From positions 81,804,241 to 81,868,240 of the forward strand of contig NC_090745.1 of the NCBI RefSeq assembly GCF_036898095.1: a stretch of 64,000 nucleotides of DNA, written 5' to 3'. The notes below the pieces were generated by a model. The model had not been told where the DNA came from, did no database searches, and was given only the letters and a program-made list of their open reading frames with translations. This document shows, piece after piece, positions 21,505 to 32,657 of this stretch. The stretch's first letter is position 1, and each line of letters begins with the position of its first letter. The stretch comes from Palaemon carinicauda. Its lineage: Eukaryota; Arthropoda; Malacostraca; Decapoda; Palaemonidae. Both the position numbers and the translations under genes were made by a program.

Positions 21505-22255
21505 TGCGTTTAAAAATCAGCTCGATAAATACCTAAGATGCATCCCAGACCATCCAAGACTGGAAGATGCAAAATACACCGGAAGATGTATTAGCAACTC
21601 TCTGGTGGATATACGAGGTGCCTCACACTGAGGGACCTGGGGGAACCCAAACATAAAATAAGGCAATAAGGAAGCCTTGGCTTCAGCTAAGAGAGTGGGT
21701 GAGATCCATGGTCTGTCTTACGACGTTGCGCACTCCAAAGGGTGGAAGGAAGTGTCCTTCAGGTTCGTACCCTCCTTTGTGGCGAAGACTCAGAACCCAG
21801 CAGTCTGGGACCCGAAGTTTGAAGGTTTCTCAATTCCGGCCATTCCCAGGACAGGCAATACGGAAGACTTGAAGTTATGCCCAGTAAGGACGCTCAGGAA
21901 GTACCTGGAAAGGACGGCTCATCTCCGACCAGGTGTCAAGAACCTCTTCGTCTCCACAGGTGTTAATAAGAAGCAAGTCTCCAAGAACACCATTTCCTTC
22001 TGGCTGAGACAAGTCATCGCTAGAACTTATGAAGAGGATAAGATGGCAGTGCCAGGCACTCCCCGCCCCCATGACATCAGGGGCCTGAGCACTTCCTTGG
22101 CCTTTGAGAGAAACATGGCGGTGGGACAGATCCTACAAGCTGGCACTTGGTCGCACCAGTCGACCTTTACTGCCCACTATCTCAAGGATTATTCAAGAAA
22201 ATCCTTGGATGGATTCTCCATTGGGACAGTCATCGCCGCCCTCCAATCTGTGTAG

Positions 22256-22475
22256 CAGTAGGCTAGAAGATGTCCCCAACGGAGAATAAATTCTTCGCAA
22301 CTTCATCAGGAGGAAATTCAGCAGAAGAAATTCTAAGAGGTGAGTCTTAGATAATAGCGTAAGGTTCCGCAGTTACCCTCTCTCCGCTCTCTGATAGGCC
22401 CCGCATTCCTTAGCCCTCTAGGCACTATGTGCCGAACCAAGTGGCAGAATGGCACTCCCGCCTCCTAAAGTATAA
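22256..22475 (+). other. DIRS-C 3' non-coding region
   Basis: A short non-coding stretch between the recombinase stop and the inverted 5' terminus. No motif is recognised. Confidence 0.5.
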
Positions 22476-22865
22476 GTCTCCACAGAAAAGTAGTTCTCGG
22501 TGAGTATTTGTGTCGGAACAAATCAAAAATTTTAAACAATTTTTATTTTTCCTAACATAATCACCGAAAACTACTTTTCGGGTAATGGCCCTCCCTTCCG
22601 TCCCCGAGTGCCATCCTTCCATTGCCAAGTTGGGCTAAACGACGAACTTAATGGCGATGCTGACCCAGAGAGGCAGTGACCTGCCCTAATCCTGCCCTCA
22701 GGGCGCATCCTCTGGCGGCGGGGGTAAAACCTATATAGAGCGGGGTAGGGGGGTAACGGCAGGAAAACCTTGGTCGAGATTGAGAGGTCACCAAGTGACT
22801 CCACAGAAAAGTAGTTCTCGGTGAGTATGTTAGGAAAAATAAAAATTGTTTAAAATTTTTGATTT
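22476..22865. repeat. DIRS-C right inverted terminus and internal complementary region
   Basis: Bases 22476-22522 are the reverse complement of 13769-13813. Bases 22643-22827 are the reverse complement of 13787-13967. The outer arms 22521-22579 and 22807-22865 pair with each other over about 58 bases. This is the region that lets DIRS elements close into a circle during copying. Confidence 0.88.
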
Positions 22866-23166
22866 TTCTAACAATACAAACCTGTAGCTATTTATACAAA
22901 TTTGCCCGCCATTACCTGTCCCCCAAGAAGTCCTACCTGAAATAAAAAGTGACGAAACAACACAGGTGTGTGTGTGTGTATGTGAGCGTGGTGGACGGCT
23001 ACAATGGGTGCCTTGCCTACCACCCCCCCTGCTAACTAGCAATAGGTTAGTTCCACCTCGTTTAAAAGTGTATGTCTAGTCTTCTAGCTTCGCCGAAAAA
23101 TAATCCCTATAAATATTTACAGGTTTGTATAGTTAGGAAAAATACAAATTACTTCCAAATTTGTCA
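22866..23166. repeat. Second DIRS 3' terminus (B/D type) fused to the end of DIRS-C
   Basis: It starts in the shared TTTTTCTAACAATACAAACC block and continues as a B/D-type terminus (CCTGTAGCTATTTATACAAA at about 22880; CCTATAAATATTTACAGG at about 23106; CCAAATTTGTCA ending at 23166). The left arm's outermost ~25 bases, TGACAAATTTGG-type, are missing. The two terminus types are joined exactly in their common segment. A (GT)8 tract lies near 22967. Confidence 0.75.
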
Positions 23167-23396
23167 TAATTTAAGTACTGTAGAGTAATAACATTAAAAT
23201 AAATCTTTCATATATAAACTATAAAAACTTTAAAGTAACAAGAGGAAGAGAAATAGATAAAATAGTGTGCCTGAGTGCTCCCTCAAGCTAGAGAACTCTA
23301 CCCCAAAATAGTTCATATGGCAACATTGTTGCTTTACAGCAATGTTTGTATGAAGGTTCTAATTGAGTTGTGTATCAGTTGCTTCATAAAAGTAAT
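23167..23396 (+). other. UQCRC2 intron sequence; nothing else seen
   Basis: AT-rich intron between the DIRS terminus and the acceptor repeats. Confidence 0.5.
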
Positions 23397-23577
23397 AGGA
23401 TTCTTTTACTTAAAAAATTATTAATTTCAATTATTATTTTTAGGATTCTTTTACTTAAAAAATTATTAATTTCAGTTATTATTTTTAGGATTCTTTTACT
23501 TAAAAAATTATTAATTTCAATTATTATTTTTAGGATTCTTTTACTTAAAAAATTATTAATTTCAATTATTATTTTAG
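23397..23577 (+). repeat. Four-copy 45-bp repeat containing the UQCRC2 splice acceptor
   Basis: The units span 23399-23443, 23444-23488, 23489-23533 and 23534-23577; the last is 44 bases. Each reads GATTCTTTTACTTAAAAAAT and continues into an AT-rich pyrimidine stretch ending TTTAG. The last AG (23576-23577) is the real acceptor of the next exon. The three earlier unit ends (AG at 23443, 23488, 23533), and an extra TTTCAG at 23475 made by one A-to-G change, are decoy acceptors. Use of the unit-end decoys would add 44, 89 or 134 bases, all out of frame. Confidence 0.93.
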
Positions 23578-23769
23578 AGCTGGTTCCCGTTATGAGACTG
23601 CAAACAATATTGGAGCATCACACATCTTACGATCCTCTGTAGGCCTTGGGACAAAGAACACCTCATCATTTACCATTACTCGTACTTTACAACAAATTGG
23701 TGGTTCCCTCTCGTGTGAAGCAGGCCGAGAACATGTCCTGTACGGCTTAGACATCATCCGTGATAACAT
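23578..23769 (+). CDS. UQCRC2: UQCRC2 exon: first M16-like domain, degenerate active site
   Basis: Joined to the previous exon it gives LAVLFKAGSRYETANNIGAS, then HILRSSVGLGT, NTSSFTITRTLQQIGGSLSC, and EAGREHVLYGLDIIRDN. Complex III core 2 has AGSRYE at this place and TTR..E..GG..S in the following strand. The zinc-peptidase motif HxxEH of active M16 enzymes is not present (HILRS), as expected for core 2, which is a structural relative. The exon starts in phase 2 and ends in phase 2, with donor GTAAGT from 23770. It lies right after the 45-bp acceptor repeats and 372 bases before a DIRS 5' end. Confidence 0.95.
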
Positions 23770-24140
23770 GTAAGTAAACTTTTTTAGCGAATGTAGGCTT
23801 TTTTTTTTTTTTTTTAGTATTTTTATTAATGTTTTAAGAATATTGTTATATTTAAAATTTTTGCTGAATTTTATTATAAATGAATTTGTTCAATGTAGTG
23901 TATTGTGCTGGACAATGATTTTATAACCTCAAAGTTATCAGCATAAAGCCTTTTCTTATCTATAATCTAATGACACTGGACTGTGAAATATTTTTTACCT
24001 TTTAAGTACTGTATGCAGTTTATAACCACAATGTTTTATATAGTGCTGTATCAACACTTTTCATAGCATTGCTGGTCCTGATTTTGTGGTTTTGCTTATT
24101 TAGATAAAAGTAATCGCACAATAATTTATGGTAATTTAAA
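23770..24140 (+). other. UQCRC2 intron; nothing else seen
   Basis: AT-rich intron with a T-run near 23800. No gene or repeat is recognised. Confidence 0.5.
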
Positions 24141-24620
24141 TTTGTTCCTATACAAAATGCAAACCATTGTCCCTTACATTGGTGAATAATAACAAGAAAT
24201 CTGGGATTAAGGCAATGAAAAACTTATAACAAGGTATTGACGACCGACAGGATAATCAGCTGTTGGTAGTGGGACGGCAACTGCCTCCCAACCCATTTGC
24301 TCTCTGACAACCCAGCGGATGTTCTCTTTGGCTGGGAATGTTAAAGACTTTAATCATTTTGCTTTTTCTCTTTCCAGCAAGTTTAACTTTTTGAGTGTTT
24401 GTGGTACAGTTAGTGATGCCTTCCGAAATGCTGAAATGCTCCTCAGTGTCGGCGAAGACCTGCGACACCTTTATGAGTGCGGTTCCTGTAGATCCTCCAC
24501 CTTGTGTGGAATGTCGGTAGTGGCCATCCTCCCTGTGGGAAACATATGGCATTAGGAGAAACAAGAAGTCGGAAAGGGATTCTTCGCCTTCGGGGTCTTC
24601 CTTGATCAAAGAGTGGATTT
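24141..24620 (+). mobile_element. DIRS-like 5' end fragment (H)
   Basis: TTTGTTCCTATACAAAATGC then AAACCATTGTCCCTTACATT resembles the 5' termini of D and F. The following 450 bases have leader-like sequence with TTTTTCTCTTTCCAGCAAG near 24366 and a short Lys/Ser-rich stretch near 24560. No gag frame remains. It stops where LINE sequence begins. Confidence 0.5.
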
Positions 24621-24623
24621 ATT

Positions 24624-24924
24624 AAAATATTGTATTGGTGGTCAGTTCAGACCAATGAGTCTTTCACTTATTCTTACAGTGAAAATATTTCTTACTTTTA
24701 AGGTCTTAGTAGAGAGTACTTATTGGGGATGGGTTAAGCAGCCTTGAAGCTTCCTTAGCTGTCTTATCTATTCGTTCGATTCCATCCACCCCAACATGGG
24801 AAGGGAACCAACAGAAGTGAACACAAATATTTTTTTGACGTATGTCGAACAAAAAAAGTGAAATTTCTGTAGATTTATTAAGCTGCGTTATGATTTGGCA
24901 ATCATCCAAGTCATATTTTATCAA
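24624..24924 (-). pseudogene. LINE RNase H domain remnant
   Basis: On the minus strand a 72-residue frame (24924-24706) reads KNICVHFCWFPSHVGVDGIE, then KTAKEAS. The WxPSHxGxxGNExAD pattern is the end of the RNase H domain found after RT in I-type and related LINEs. The final catalytic Asp is kept in a weak context (ERIDKTAK). The rest of the LINE is absent. Confidence 0.75.
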
Positions 24925-25588
24925 TATTTTTTTTACTGTATATCATTATTTAATTTTCTTGTTACATAATATCTTGTGCTCTAATAAATCCTTTTTGTAT
25001 TTTATTTTTTCAATTTTGGAAAATTTTCTGCAGTCAACAATTATCAACTTTTTTGTTTACATTTGGTTGTGATCAGCTGTGCTCTTGATCTGAAGGTCCC
25101 GCTACCGTATCCAGATGATGCGCACATACAAATGGTGTATTGTTTATATAATTTCTTAATTTATTTGAAATATATTCATGATGAATATTATATCAGCACC
25201 AGTATATTACATGATATAGTTTTCAAATACTTTGTTTATAGCCATTATTATTAACCCTACAAATATATTCTCTCTTCTTTTTTGTGTGTGTTCGTACGGC
25301 TCCATACAGTACTGTATTTAAGTTTTAGTTTATTATTAAGCCTTCATATTTCAATAGAAATTATTGTGTTTAATTGGGGTTTATCAAAGCATGTTTGTAT
25401 GCTATTTTTCAATTTCGGGAACGTTTCAACATTCAACAATTACTTTGGTTTTACTTTTGATAGGCATCAGCTGATCTCAAGGTCACGCTACCTTACTGCC
25501 ATTATGTGCACAAAGCGTTGTTTGTTTATGTAATTTTCTTAATTGAAATATCTTCATAATGAATATTACCTAAGCATTAGTTATATGA

Positions 25589-25675
<87 letters not shown>

Positions 25676-27060
25676 ATTTTTAATTCCCTGTTAAATCTTC
25701 ACATTTCTTTGAACATTATTAGAAATTCCTTGTATCACTACTCGATGCTCCGATTATGGGAATCTTATTAACACATCAAAAGGAAATCACTTGATTTGCC
25801 ACTCGCCTTCCACAGGAAATATGATGTCATCAGACTATTTTTGCTTAAATTTATGGTTGGTACTAATTTTGTAACCACTAATACAGACCACTAAAACACT
25901 TGATATCGTTACGCGGTGTTTTGATGTTGGGAATACTGTAATGTAATAAGATTACTCGGTAACACGATGAAAGGAAATGATTCGGTTTGCCACTTCGCCT
26001 TCCTCCAGAAATATGACGTTATAAGACACGTGACGTAAACTCGACAAAGAATGACTTGCAAAATATGTACTGTAAATCTGTTTTTGTTTTTGTTTTTTTT
26101 TGCAAATACAGTACTAACTTACCAAGCAAAAGTATTTCATTTTCATAATGTAAAAGGAAATATATTATTTTAAGAAAATATTTGTCCTATCAGTGTACAT
26201 TAATTAGATTAATATCGATCTATTACCAAATATTAAACAAAATAACGTAGAATCAAAATTTACGCTACGTAGTACTCTTAACTACCGATACAAACTCGCA
26301 AAATACTTTGTATTGTTACTTGATGTTTTGATAATGAGAATACTAATGCTAACCACCATTAGCCTATTGGAAGGAAATCACTGTATTGCTCTGTCGCTTT
26401 CCACCGGTAAAATGACGTCACCAGACTTGTGGTGTGAACTCGACAGATATTAAAACTTTTCATAGAGTACATTTTACTGAAAATGGATACTGTATATTAT
26501 CAGTAAGAGAAGATACTAATTTACCCAGATAAATCAGTTTAATTTTATACAAGAAAAATTATTATTTCCGAGGAAATATTTGTCCTAATAGCGTATTATT
26601 TCCGATAGACTTGACCTCATCACCCCGAAAAAAATGTTGTAAAGTCTGTCATAAGTCGCATAGGTCGTAAGTCAAGAACTACCTGTATATAAAAATACGC
26701 TACTCCTATGTACGCCATCTTTCGATATGGTAGCGTTACCCTCAGATCAGTTTATCATAACCAAAAGTAAACAAAATATTAAGTAATTCTTAATTGGTAA
26801 AATGCTTCTGAAAATGAAAAATTGAATACAAAAATGTTGTAAAAGAGCATATGATATCCTATGACACATGGAAATTAGATAATTATAAACAGTAAAAAAA
26901 TTTTGATAAAATATGATTGAGATGATTCCTGAATCTCGATGCCTCCTAACTAATCTACGGAAACTTCACTTTTGAGTGTGAGATACGTGAAAATCGACTT
27001 GAGACGCGTATCCCGGTCCCTATCTCTGTCATAAGTCGACGACTACCTCTAATCTTGTGC
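24925..27060. mobile_element. AT-rich non-autonomous DNA transposon debris (Tigger-like)
   Basis: There is no coding sequence. A block with GATCAGCTG and CTCAAGGTCACGCTACC occurs near 25070 and 25465, with a variant near 26730 (inverse) and again near 50490 (inverse). A GGAAATCACTTGATTTGCC-type block repeats near 25782, 25972 and 26370. The ends TAAGTCAAGAACTACCTG-TA (to 26690) and TAAGTCGACGACTACCT (to 27053) are CAGGTAGT..TA-type termini of pogo-like MITEs. The matching left ends were not found. Confidence 0.45.
25593..25673. repeat. (TC)n tract
   Basis: About 80 bases of TC with no interruption, inside Tigger-like debris. Confidence 0.95.
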
Positions 27061-27404
27061 ACTGTATTTTTTTCTTTATTATTTTTTAAATAGTGGGGTT
27101 ATTTCTACATTCGTTATTACTGCCTGTGTAGATGAATGGGAGAAGGAATCACGGATGGGATGTATTTGCATTCAAAGCCATATTTGAGAGTATTGGATTA
27201 TCTCGGCCATCCTGAAGATGGTTTGGACCATTTTTGGCAGAACTATTCTTAAAGGTTGGGTCATCAGAATCCAGGAGGATCCAATCCTTGAATTAGGACT
27301 CTTGGGTTTTGGCCAGAAGCCAATCATTACAGATATGGGGAGGATGATTACATATTGTCTTGGTCTCGGTTCTAACGGGGATTTAGCTTACAACTGTGCC
27401 TCTA
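27061..27404. other. Unassigned intron sequence
   Basis: A short open frame (27218-27442) is present but matches nothing recognised. Sequence to the right resumes after the nested Tigger pair at 32658. Confidence 0.3.
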
Positions 27405-27740
27405 CAGGGGGTCCTCGGGTTACGATGTTGATCCGTTCTTAAGAGGCAGTGTAACCCGAATTTCAGTGTAAGTCGGAGCACCATAAATAGATTACTCTAT
27501 GCATACTGTACTGTACGGTAAAGTATTGTATCATAACAAAATGTATCAAATGATATAAAAACAGTACTAGAAAAAGAGAAGACAATTCCTTACCACATGA
27601 ATTATTGTAAATATTAATAAAAAAGAGAACAATTCCTTACCTTAATCCTATGGTTGGCTTGCACACTGGAAGGGATGTTACAAGGGATGGAGAGACAGGT
27701 TTATTGTGGAGAGGGAGCTGCGGAAGAGACTTCTCCTTTG

Positions 27741-28236
27741 CTATGTACATGCGGTTAGGCATACGCTTCCAAAACAAACCTGTCTCATCCACATTGAACA
27801 CTTATAAGCAGAATAACCCCCCTCCCTAATTATCTCTGCCAATGCTTTAGGAAATTCACTTGCTGCTTTCTCATCCCCACTAGCAGCTTCACCTTGCACT
27901 TTTAACATCATTGTAATTGGCCCTACTAGCTGAAAACTCTTCACTTTTACTTTCTTCCCCCCTTTCTTTTTTCAACGCTTCAAACAACCTTTTAGCCTTT
28001 GCCTGAATCACCATTAGGCTCACCGAAATACGCCGTTGATTTTAATCTTCCAACCAAAGCACTAATAATCTTTCCATTTCAATAATTAAACCACTACGCT
28101 GCTTGGTTATCAATGTTGATTTCATAGGAGCAGCTCCTTTCACATGTTCAACGATGTGTTCTTTGTCCTTAAGAATAGTAGCCACGGGTCGAACGACTAA
28201 GGCCAAGTGCTCGGCCAATGTTTGTTGGCGTTTCAC
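27741..28236 (-). pseudogene. Tigger transposase fragments of the outer element
   Basis: On the minus strand two frames read LAEHLALVVRPVATILKDK (28236-28042) and KSFQLVGPITMMLKVQGEAA then FPKALAEIIREGGYSAYKC (27944-27741). The second aligns with the segment just before the catalytic DETGL motif of the inner element (AAETYVNQTFKNIIAEGGYK). The catalytic region itself is missing, and the two fragments are in different frames. Confidence 0.7.
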
Positions 28237-28979
28237 CGTTTTTAGACTGCTTAATAATATCTAATTTCACTTCCATGGTGATGACCTTTCTTTTCCTAGA
28301 CGCACTACCATCAGAAGAATCTGCCTTACGCTTAGGAGCTACAGTGAACCCTCGGTTATCGCGGTAGATAGGTTCCAGACCCGGCCGCGATAGGTGAAAA
28401 TCCGCGAAGTAGTGACATCATATTTACCTATTTATTTAACATGTATATTCAGACTTTTAAAACCTTCCCTTGTACGTAGTACTGTAGTACTTTAATGTAC
28501 AGAACACTTAGTGCATGTACTACAGCACCCTAAACTAAAACAGGCACAAATATTAAAGGCGATTTTATATCATGCTTTTCCTAAACACCTAAAAAGCACG
28601 ATAAAAAATGGCAACCAATGTTTTGTTTACGTTCATCTCTGATCATAATGAAGAAACAAACTCATTTAGTGTACACATATATGTATAGGTTAGTTTTTGC
28701 ATCGATTATATTGATTATACAGTATGTTGATTTTTTTATTACCAATGTTTTACTTAATTTTTTCTTAGGACTTCCAAATGAAATGTTTTTCTTTATGACA
28801 CCGCCTGAAACGACGGCGTCATAACGTACGTTCAGTTAACAAACTAAGGAATTTAACGCCATGATGAAAGTGATAAATAATGATATTACAGTAAAAGCTT
28901 TTATAAAATATGTTATTACAAATATTATTTACCGTATCTATATAAAATCATACATACGTAGCAAAGCAGGAAAACAATC

Positions 28980-29136
<157 letters not shown>

Positions 29137-29435
29137 GTGATTTTGTTTGTTTTACGTACGTAAATGTAAATTTTAAACAAAAAAAAATATGATAGGTTAC
29201 AACATGTAGACTTTTAAAACCTTCCCTTTAACGTAATGCATACAGTACTAAACTATAAAACAGGCACAAATATTAGAATGTTAGAAAATTAACGTAAAAA
29301 ATAAAGATTGTTACTGTACTCACCACGAAAGAAGTTCAAGAAAAACTTGAATGATGATGGCGATGAATTTGCTGCACAGTAGAAATGATGATGATGAAGC
29401 TGATGATGTGTTCTACTGTGCAGCCAGGTAGTATT

Positions 29436-31292
29436 TTACGTCTCTTCAGACGGAGGTGTCTTTTCTTGGGACACCTCTTCAATTTCTTCCGAAGGCGTAG
29501 TAGCAGGAGGAACTGGCTCTTTTTTGCGAGGCTGGAAGAACATTGTGATCGGAAGTTGTTGCCGCTGCTTCTTTTTTCGATCTAAGAGCATCTTGTAGGG
29601 AGTCATTATGTCATCAACCTTGTTGCAGAATTGCATCGACCGAACCATATCCTCGTCCCACTCTTGCAACATTTCTTTCAACTCCTTCGCATGGTTGCAG
29701 GCCTTGGCAAGCCGTTCTAATGTTAAGCCCGTTTCTTCGACATTTTCTTGGGTCTCTTCCTGGGTTTCACTTTCTTCTTCGCTTGCCGATTTCGTCAGGT
29801 CTTCGAGGTCTGCGTCAGTTAGGGGCTGGGAATGGCAGTCCAACAACTCGTCGACGTCTTCAGTCGTCATGTCGCCAAACCCGTCACCTCCAATTATGGC
29901 AGCCAACTGCACAGATTTGTGTATTGCGGAGTGTTGGATTTCAGCAGGTGTAAATCCCTCGTCGTCGTAAACAATCTGGGGCCACAACTTCTTCCAGCTC
30001 GCATTCACGGTTGCAGGTTTCATCTCTTGCAGTGCCTTCTGAATATTCTTCAGGCACGTGGCTATGGTGTACTGCCGCCAGTACGCCTTCAAGTTAAAAT
30101 CTTCATCCTCATCATCTTGGGCAGCATCCACACACGCAACGAGGTCCGCCAAGGTATTCTTCGTGTAGAGGGCCTTGAACACCCTGATAACCCCCTGGTC
30201 CATCGGTTGAATTAATGACGTGGTGCTGGGTGGCAGGAACTCAACCTGAATGCCCTCATGCGACAGATCAGTTGCGTGTCCACCAGCGTTATCCATAAGG
30301 AGAAGGATCTTGAATGGCAAGCCCTTCTCTACGAGATATTTGCTGACTTGCGGGATGAAACACTGGTGGAACCAGTTGGAGGTCAGCATCTTTGTAATCC
30401 ATGCTTTTGGATTATGCATCCAGTACACGGGCAGGAGATTCTTATTCTTATTTTTCAAAGCGCGAGGATTTTTCGACTTATAAATAAGCCCCGGCTTTAG
30501 CAAAAATCCAGCAGCATTGCCACACATCACGAGGGTAATGCGATCCTTGAATGCTTTAAAGCCAGAGGCTTTGGTTTCCTCTTTGAACAGGAAAGTTCGC
30601 GACGGCATTCTCTTCCAAGACAAGCCGGTCTCATCCATATTAAACACTTGTTCCGGCTTGTATCCACCTTCGGCGATAATATTCTTGAATGTCTGGTTCA
30701 CGTAAGTTTCAGCAGCGGTAGTGTCAGCCGAAGCAACCTCGCCATGCAGGGAAACGCTTTTCAGGGCGAAGCGTTTCTGAAACTTCGCGAACCATCCTTT
30801 GCTGGCAGAAAAACGTTGTTTCTGAGGCTGGGAATCAGTGGATGTCCCTGGTTGAGGATCATATGCATCATCATCTTCTTCAGCATGGTTGCCGTCGTCG
30901 TCTTGAGGTTCCTTTGCAGCAAAATTCTCATACAAGCTCAAAGCCTATGTTCGGATGGTGTTCGTATCCAAGGCTATGTTCTTCTTCCGGCAGTCGGCAA
31001 TCCACACAGCTAAAGCACCTTCCATGCGTACGATCGTTTTATTACGCGTTGTAACGACTCGCTTCGCTGATCTGCTAAAGGTGATTGCAGCCGTCTTTCT
31101 AATGTTCGCCTCGTCCTTCTTGATATAGCGAACAGTAGATTCGTTGATTCCAAAATGGCGCGCTGCGGCCGCGTAACTTCTACCGTCTTTTAACATATCG
31201 AGAAGCGTAACCTTCTCAGCAATCGTCATCATCCTTCGGTGGCGTTTAAGCTCTCTACCAGCCTTAGTAGAAGCAGAACGCTTGGGAGGCAT
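29436..31292 (-). pseudogene. Tigger/pogo (Tc1-mariner superfamily) transposase, one stop codon
   Basis: The frame runs from ATG at 31292 to 29436, about 617 residues, broken only by TAG at 30947-30945. The N terminus has a CENP-B/psq-type helix-turn-helix (TIAEKVTLLDMLKDGRSYAA, FGINESTVRYIKK) for binding the inverted repeats. The DDE_1 domain follows: VFNMDETGLSWKRMPSRT (first Asp), KILLLMDNAGGHATDL (second) and STTSLIQPMDQGVIRVFKAL (third), the DDD triad of pogo elements. The C terminus is acidic and ends with a Gln/Pro-rich tail. The stop falls between the DNA-binding and catalytic parts, at a place with no conserved motif. The element has probably been silent only for a short time. Confidence 0.92.
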
Positions 31293-31602
31293 TGTACAGT
31301 AGGATTTAACAAAAAGTTCAACTTAAAAAGGTCGCACACAGCACAGATTAAACTTCACAAACTTAAGAACGTCTACTCAGCGATACGCCGTAAGAGAAAG
31401 TGGACGACCCGGGCCCGCGAGAACCTAGATGCTGCGGGTTGGAGATGAGGGCAAAACACCAATCACAGGCTAGATAACAAAACTTGAGTTCTGATTCGTC
31501 ATCTATCAGCGCTTGAACCAATCACAACCCGTCTTACAGTATATGATGCGTAGGTTACCAACTCAAAGTGCAAGATACCCCGCGGTTACCGTACGTACAG
31601 TA

Positions 31603-31780
31603 TTAATAATAATAATAATAAATAATGATAATATACTGTACAGTAATAATAATAATAATGATAATAATAATAACAATAATAATTTTATTAACAACAACAA
31701 TAATAATAATAATAACAATAATAATAATAGCTTTACGTATGTTATTTTATTCTTTTGTAGGATGTGTGTCTCTCTCTCTA

Positions 31781-31860
<80 letters not shown>
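31603..31860. repeat. (AAT)n-rich and (TC)n tracts inside the inner Tigger
   Basis: Interrupted AAT/AAC repeats at 31603-31735 are followed by TC with a few TA at 31770-31860. They lie upstream of the transposase start on its own strand. Confidence 0.92.
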
Positions 31861-31866
<6 letters not shown>

Positions 31867-32657
31867 TTATTCGAAATGTGATTTTTGCAACAAAGAATAT
31901 TATTGGATGCAGTACTACGTACGTATATATACAAAAGAATCATGGAAAAGATGCACATCCATTACATTTGTAGTACAGTAGTAGCCATCAGCAGCCTTAC
32001 ACCATTCTAATATGGTATGACTGCATCTGATTTGTGTTTCATGTTCGATTTAATTTTACTACGTACTGTATACATTACTGTATTATCGTATGATCACATT
32101 CTCTTTTCGTGTTTTATTTCTTTCTTTGCTGAATTATATATCATATGTAATGCAATGAACAATCAGTAAGAGCAGATATTACTAATTACAGTATTAATGA
32201 AATTTCAGGTAACGAAATATCCTATTTGGGGGTCTTCAGATTTCGCGGTACGTTTATTTTCGAAATTTCCGGAAAATCCGTGATATGTATATATATATGG
32301 GTTATGGTAAAAACCCGCGAAGTGGTGAATCCGCGATGGTCGAACCGCGAAGTAGCGAGGGTTCACTGTATAACGAAGGGCAAAAAGTTCCAAAAAACGA
32401 GCGAGAGAACAGGCAAACACAACCAAAATGGCGTAGAACTGAAACTGAGGGACGCCGTCTTCCTCACCTGCAAGCACCACAAAGCGTATTCATCTGCTGC
32501 TCGCTAGAAACTAGTTCGCAATTGTTTACGTTGCTTACGACACTAACGCTGTAAGACGGAACGACACTTAATATTATTTTTTATATTTTAATGGGGGCGC
32601 TTTCGTAACCACGAAACAGCGTAAGTCGGGACCGTCTTAACCCGAGGACCCCCTGTA

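Larger units (their letters stand above)
19017..21674 (+). mobile_element. LINE with CCCH zinc-finger ORF1, 5'-truncated and internally deleted
   Basis: The host recombinase sequence is interrupted between GCTAG (to 19016) and CCTTGG (from 21675). The insert has two overlapping ORFs, then a 3' end with AACATAAAATAAGGCAATAA and no long poly-A. Only about 14 bases precede the ORF1 ATG, so the 5' UTR is missing. No clear target duplication is visible. A decayed relative lies on the minus strand at 49109-50052. Confidence 0.88.
18248..22255 (+). pseudogene. DIRS-C tyrosine recombinase, split by a LINE
   Basis: The frame is open from at least 18248 and overlaps the RT end by some 328 bases in the -1 frame. 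The recombinase proper starts near SRLETIERLLKKEGYSS (about 18545). The core-binding half reads FLVYLRDEIGMSIPAIKGVR and ends at KTVFLL (19016). The catalytic half resumes at 21675 with LASAKRVGEIHGLSYDV (box-I Arg), PRPHDIRGLSTS (His-x-x-Arg), and GTWSHQSTFTAHYLKDY, whose Tyr in HYL is the likely nucleophile. It ends at 22255. Apart from the inserted 2658 bases both halves are undamaged, so the insertion is recent relative to decay. In DIRS elements this enzyme joins the circular DNA copy to the genome by strand exchange. Confidence 0.9.
13769..22865 (+). mobile_element. DIRS-like retrotransposon C, best preserved, with LINE insertion
   Basis: The 5' terminus at 13769-13813 (TGTTCCGACACAAATACTCA...) reappears inverted at 22476-22522. 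Between them lie gag, RT-RNase H and a tyrosine recombinase with all motifs. Downstream, 22643-22827 is an inverted copy of 13787-13967, framed by a second inverted repeat (22521-22579 with 22807-22865). Split inverted termini plus an internal complementary region are the hallmark of DIRS elements, which copy through a circular intermediate and leave no target duplication. A 2.66-kb LINE (19017-21674) interrupts the recombinase. Other damage is small: a G-run frameshift in RT. Confidence 0.9.

Noticed and set aside
23370..23642. 90-residue open frame with ILLLKKLLISIII repeats
   Set aside because: It is the intron repeat read in the wrong frame into the UQCRC2 exon.
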